A stretch of DNA of 5,649 nt, taken from assembly GCA_937877295.1 (NCBI GenBank), contig CALFIV010000288.1:1-5649 (forward strand), written 5' to 3'. How positions within the stretch are numbered: the first letter of the stretch is position 1; the number at the start of each line of letters is the position of its first letter. The notes beneath the pieces are model-generated. The model ran no database searches and had not been told where the DNA came from. It saw only the letters and a program-made list of their open reading frames with translations. Of the stretch, positions 4,963 through 5,649 are shown in pieces. A program made the position numbers and the translations under genes. Origin of the DNA: an uncultured Clostridia bacterium. GTDB taxonomy: Bacteria > Bacillota_A > Clostridia > Christensenellales > CAG-138.

Positions 4963-5649
4963 ATGGCTGTAAAAAATGATGTTGATATCACGATCGGCGG
5001 CAAAACGATCACGCTCAGCGGCGTGGAGAGCGAGGCGTACCTCCGCGAAGTGGCGTCCTATTTGAATGAAAAGCTCAGAAATTATTCGGATGACGCGTCC
5101 TATTGGAGGCTGCCCAACGATATGCGCAGCGTGATGATGCAGATCAATCTGGCGGACGATTATTTCAAGGAGCGTGCCCGGGCGGCGGAACTGGAGGCCC
5201 AGGTGCAGGCGCTCGAGGACTACCGCGCCCGCGCAGAGGAGCAGATCGAGGAGATGAAGGAGGCGGCCGCATCGGCTTCTTCCCGGATCAGCGCCCTGGA
5301 GGCGGATACGGCAGACCTGCGGGACAAGGCCCAGCGGGCGGCGGCCGCCGAGAACTCCGCCGCCAAGCGGTTCGGCGCGGAAAAGAGCCGGGCAGAGAAA
5401 CTGACAGAGGAGCTGGAGGCGCTTCGGCGCAGCAAGGCGGAGGCGGACAAGGCCGTGGAGCGCCTGCGGAAGGAGCTGGCGGACACCCGGGAAGGCCTGC
5501 AGGAGGAGCTGTCCCGGACAAAATCAGACCTGGGGCAGAAGCTCGCCGATTCGGAGTCCCAGCGCAGGAAGGAAGTGCAGGAGCTGCAGTCGCTCCGGCA
5601 GAAAGAGGCGAAGGCGGCAGAGGAGCAGCGCACGCGAGAAGTGAAAGAA
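4963..5649 (+). CDS. zapA: ZapA-type cell-division protein with long coiled coil (3' end outside window)
   Basis: The frame is open from ATG 4963 to the window edge: 229 codons, no stop. Residues ~5-80 match ZapA, the small protein that binds and bundles FtsZ at mid-cell: a beta-hairpin start (VDITIGGKTITLSG, 7-20), then ESEAYLREVASYLNEKLRNYS (22-42) and the helix MMQINLADDYFKERARAAELE (58-78). Bacillus ZapA is about 85 residues. Here the C-terminal helix continues as a charged Ala/Glu/Lys/Arg/Leu-rich coiled coil for at least another 150 residues, with no membrane segment or signal peptide. Arginine codon choice differs from serS: by my count CGG is 11 of 24 here and 4 of 31 in serS, mostly in the coil. 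It has its own promoter and structured leader. The ZapA domain call is firm; whether the extended protein keeps the standard ZapA role is inference. Confidence 0.78.
   Translation, partial: MAVKNDVDITIGGKTITLSGVESEAYLREVASYLNEKLRNYSDDASYWRLPNDMRSVMMQINLADDYFKERARAAELEAQVQALEDYRARAEEQIEEMKEAAASASSRISALEADTADLRDKAQRAAAAENSAAKRFGAEKSRAEKLTEELEALRRSKAEADKAVERLRKELADTREGLQEELSRTKSDLGQKLADSESQRRKEVQELQSLRQKEAKAAEEQRTREVKE

Noticed and set aside
5220..5633. - strand open frames (5220-5633 and 5288-5521) across zapA
   Set aside because: They mirror the Glu/Lys/Ala/Arg-rich coiled coil and give Ser/Arg/Pro-rich strings with no start signals.

Overview
The window looks like a piece of a GC-rich chromosome from the Firmicutes, most likely class Clostridia. 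This rests on protein style (clostridial-type ArgRS and Na/Pi:PhoU proteins, and a ZapA gene with its own leader), on strong GGAGG-type ribosome binding sites, and on third codon positions rich in G and C. The placement is an inference; no rRNA or tRNA is present to anchor it.

Layout. (1) Positions 1-2200, + strand: the 3' half of argS followed after 2 bases by a complete serS, so the two aminoacyl-tRNA synthetases are almost certainly co-transcribed. (2) Positions 2201-2274: a short convergent spacer holding a perfect 30-base palindrome that serves as a two-way intrinsic terminator. (3) Positions 2275-4167, - strand: a complete Na+/phosphate cotransporter-family protein with a PhoU-like cytoplasmic domain and a Pro/Ala-rich tail. 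(4) Positions 4168-4962: a 795-base divergent intergenic region with no convincing protein gene but an unusual amount of RNA-like structure. (5) Positions 4963-5649, + strand: the start of a ZapA-type cell-division protein with a very long coiled coil, cut by the window edge.

How the parts relate. The synthetase pair is ordinary housekeeping, although SerRS carries non-classical active-site signatures. The transporter gene and the zapA gene diverge from the 795-base region, and each appears to have a long 5' leader. The transporter leader (- strand) holds two strong hairpins that share a repeated element, and a small stem that covers the Shine-Dalgarno. The zapA leader (+ strand) starts at a good sigma-A promoter and holds a nested 14 bp / 6 bp / 5-6 bp hairpin just before the ribosome binding site. 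Between them, positions 4545-4713 can close into a multibranched fold.

I found no mobile element, CRISPR array, tRNA, rRNA or defence system. The points most worth following are the structured intergenic RNAs and the long-coil ZapA; the rest is conserved core genome.
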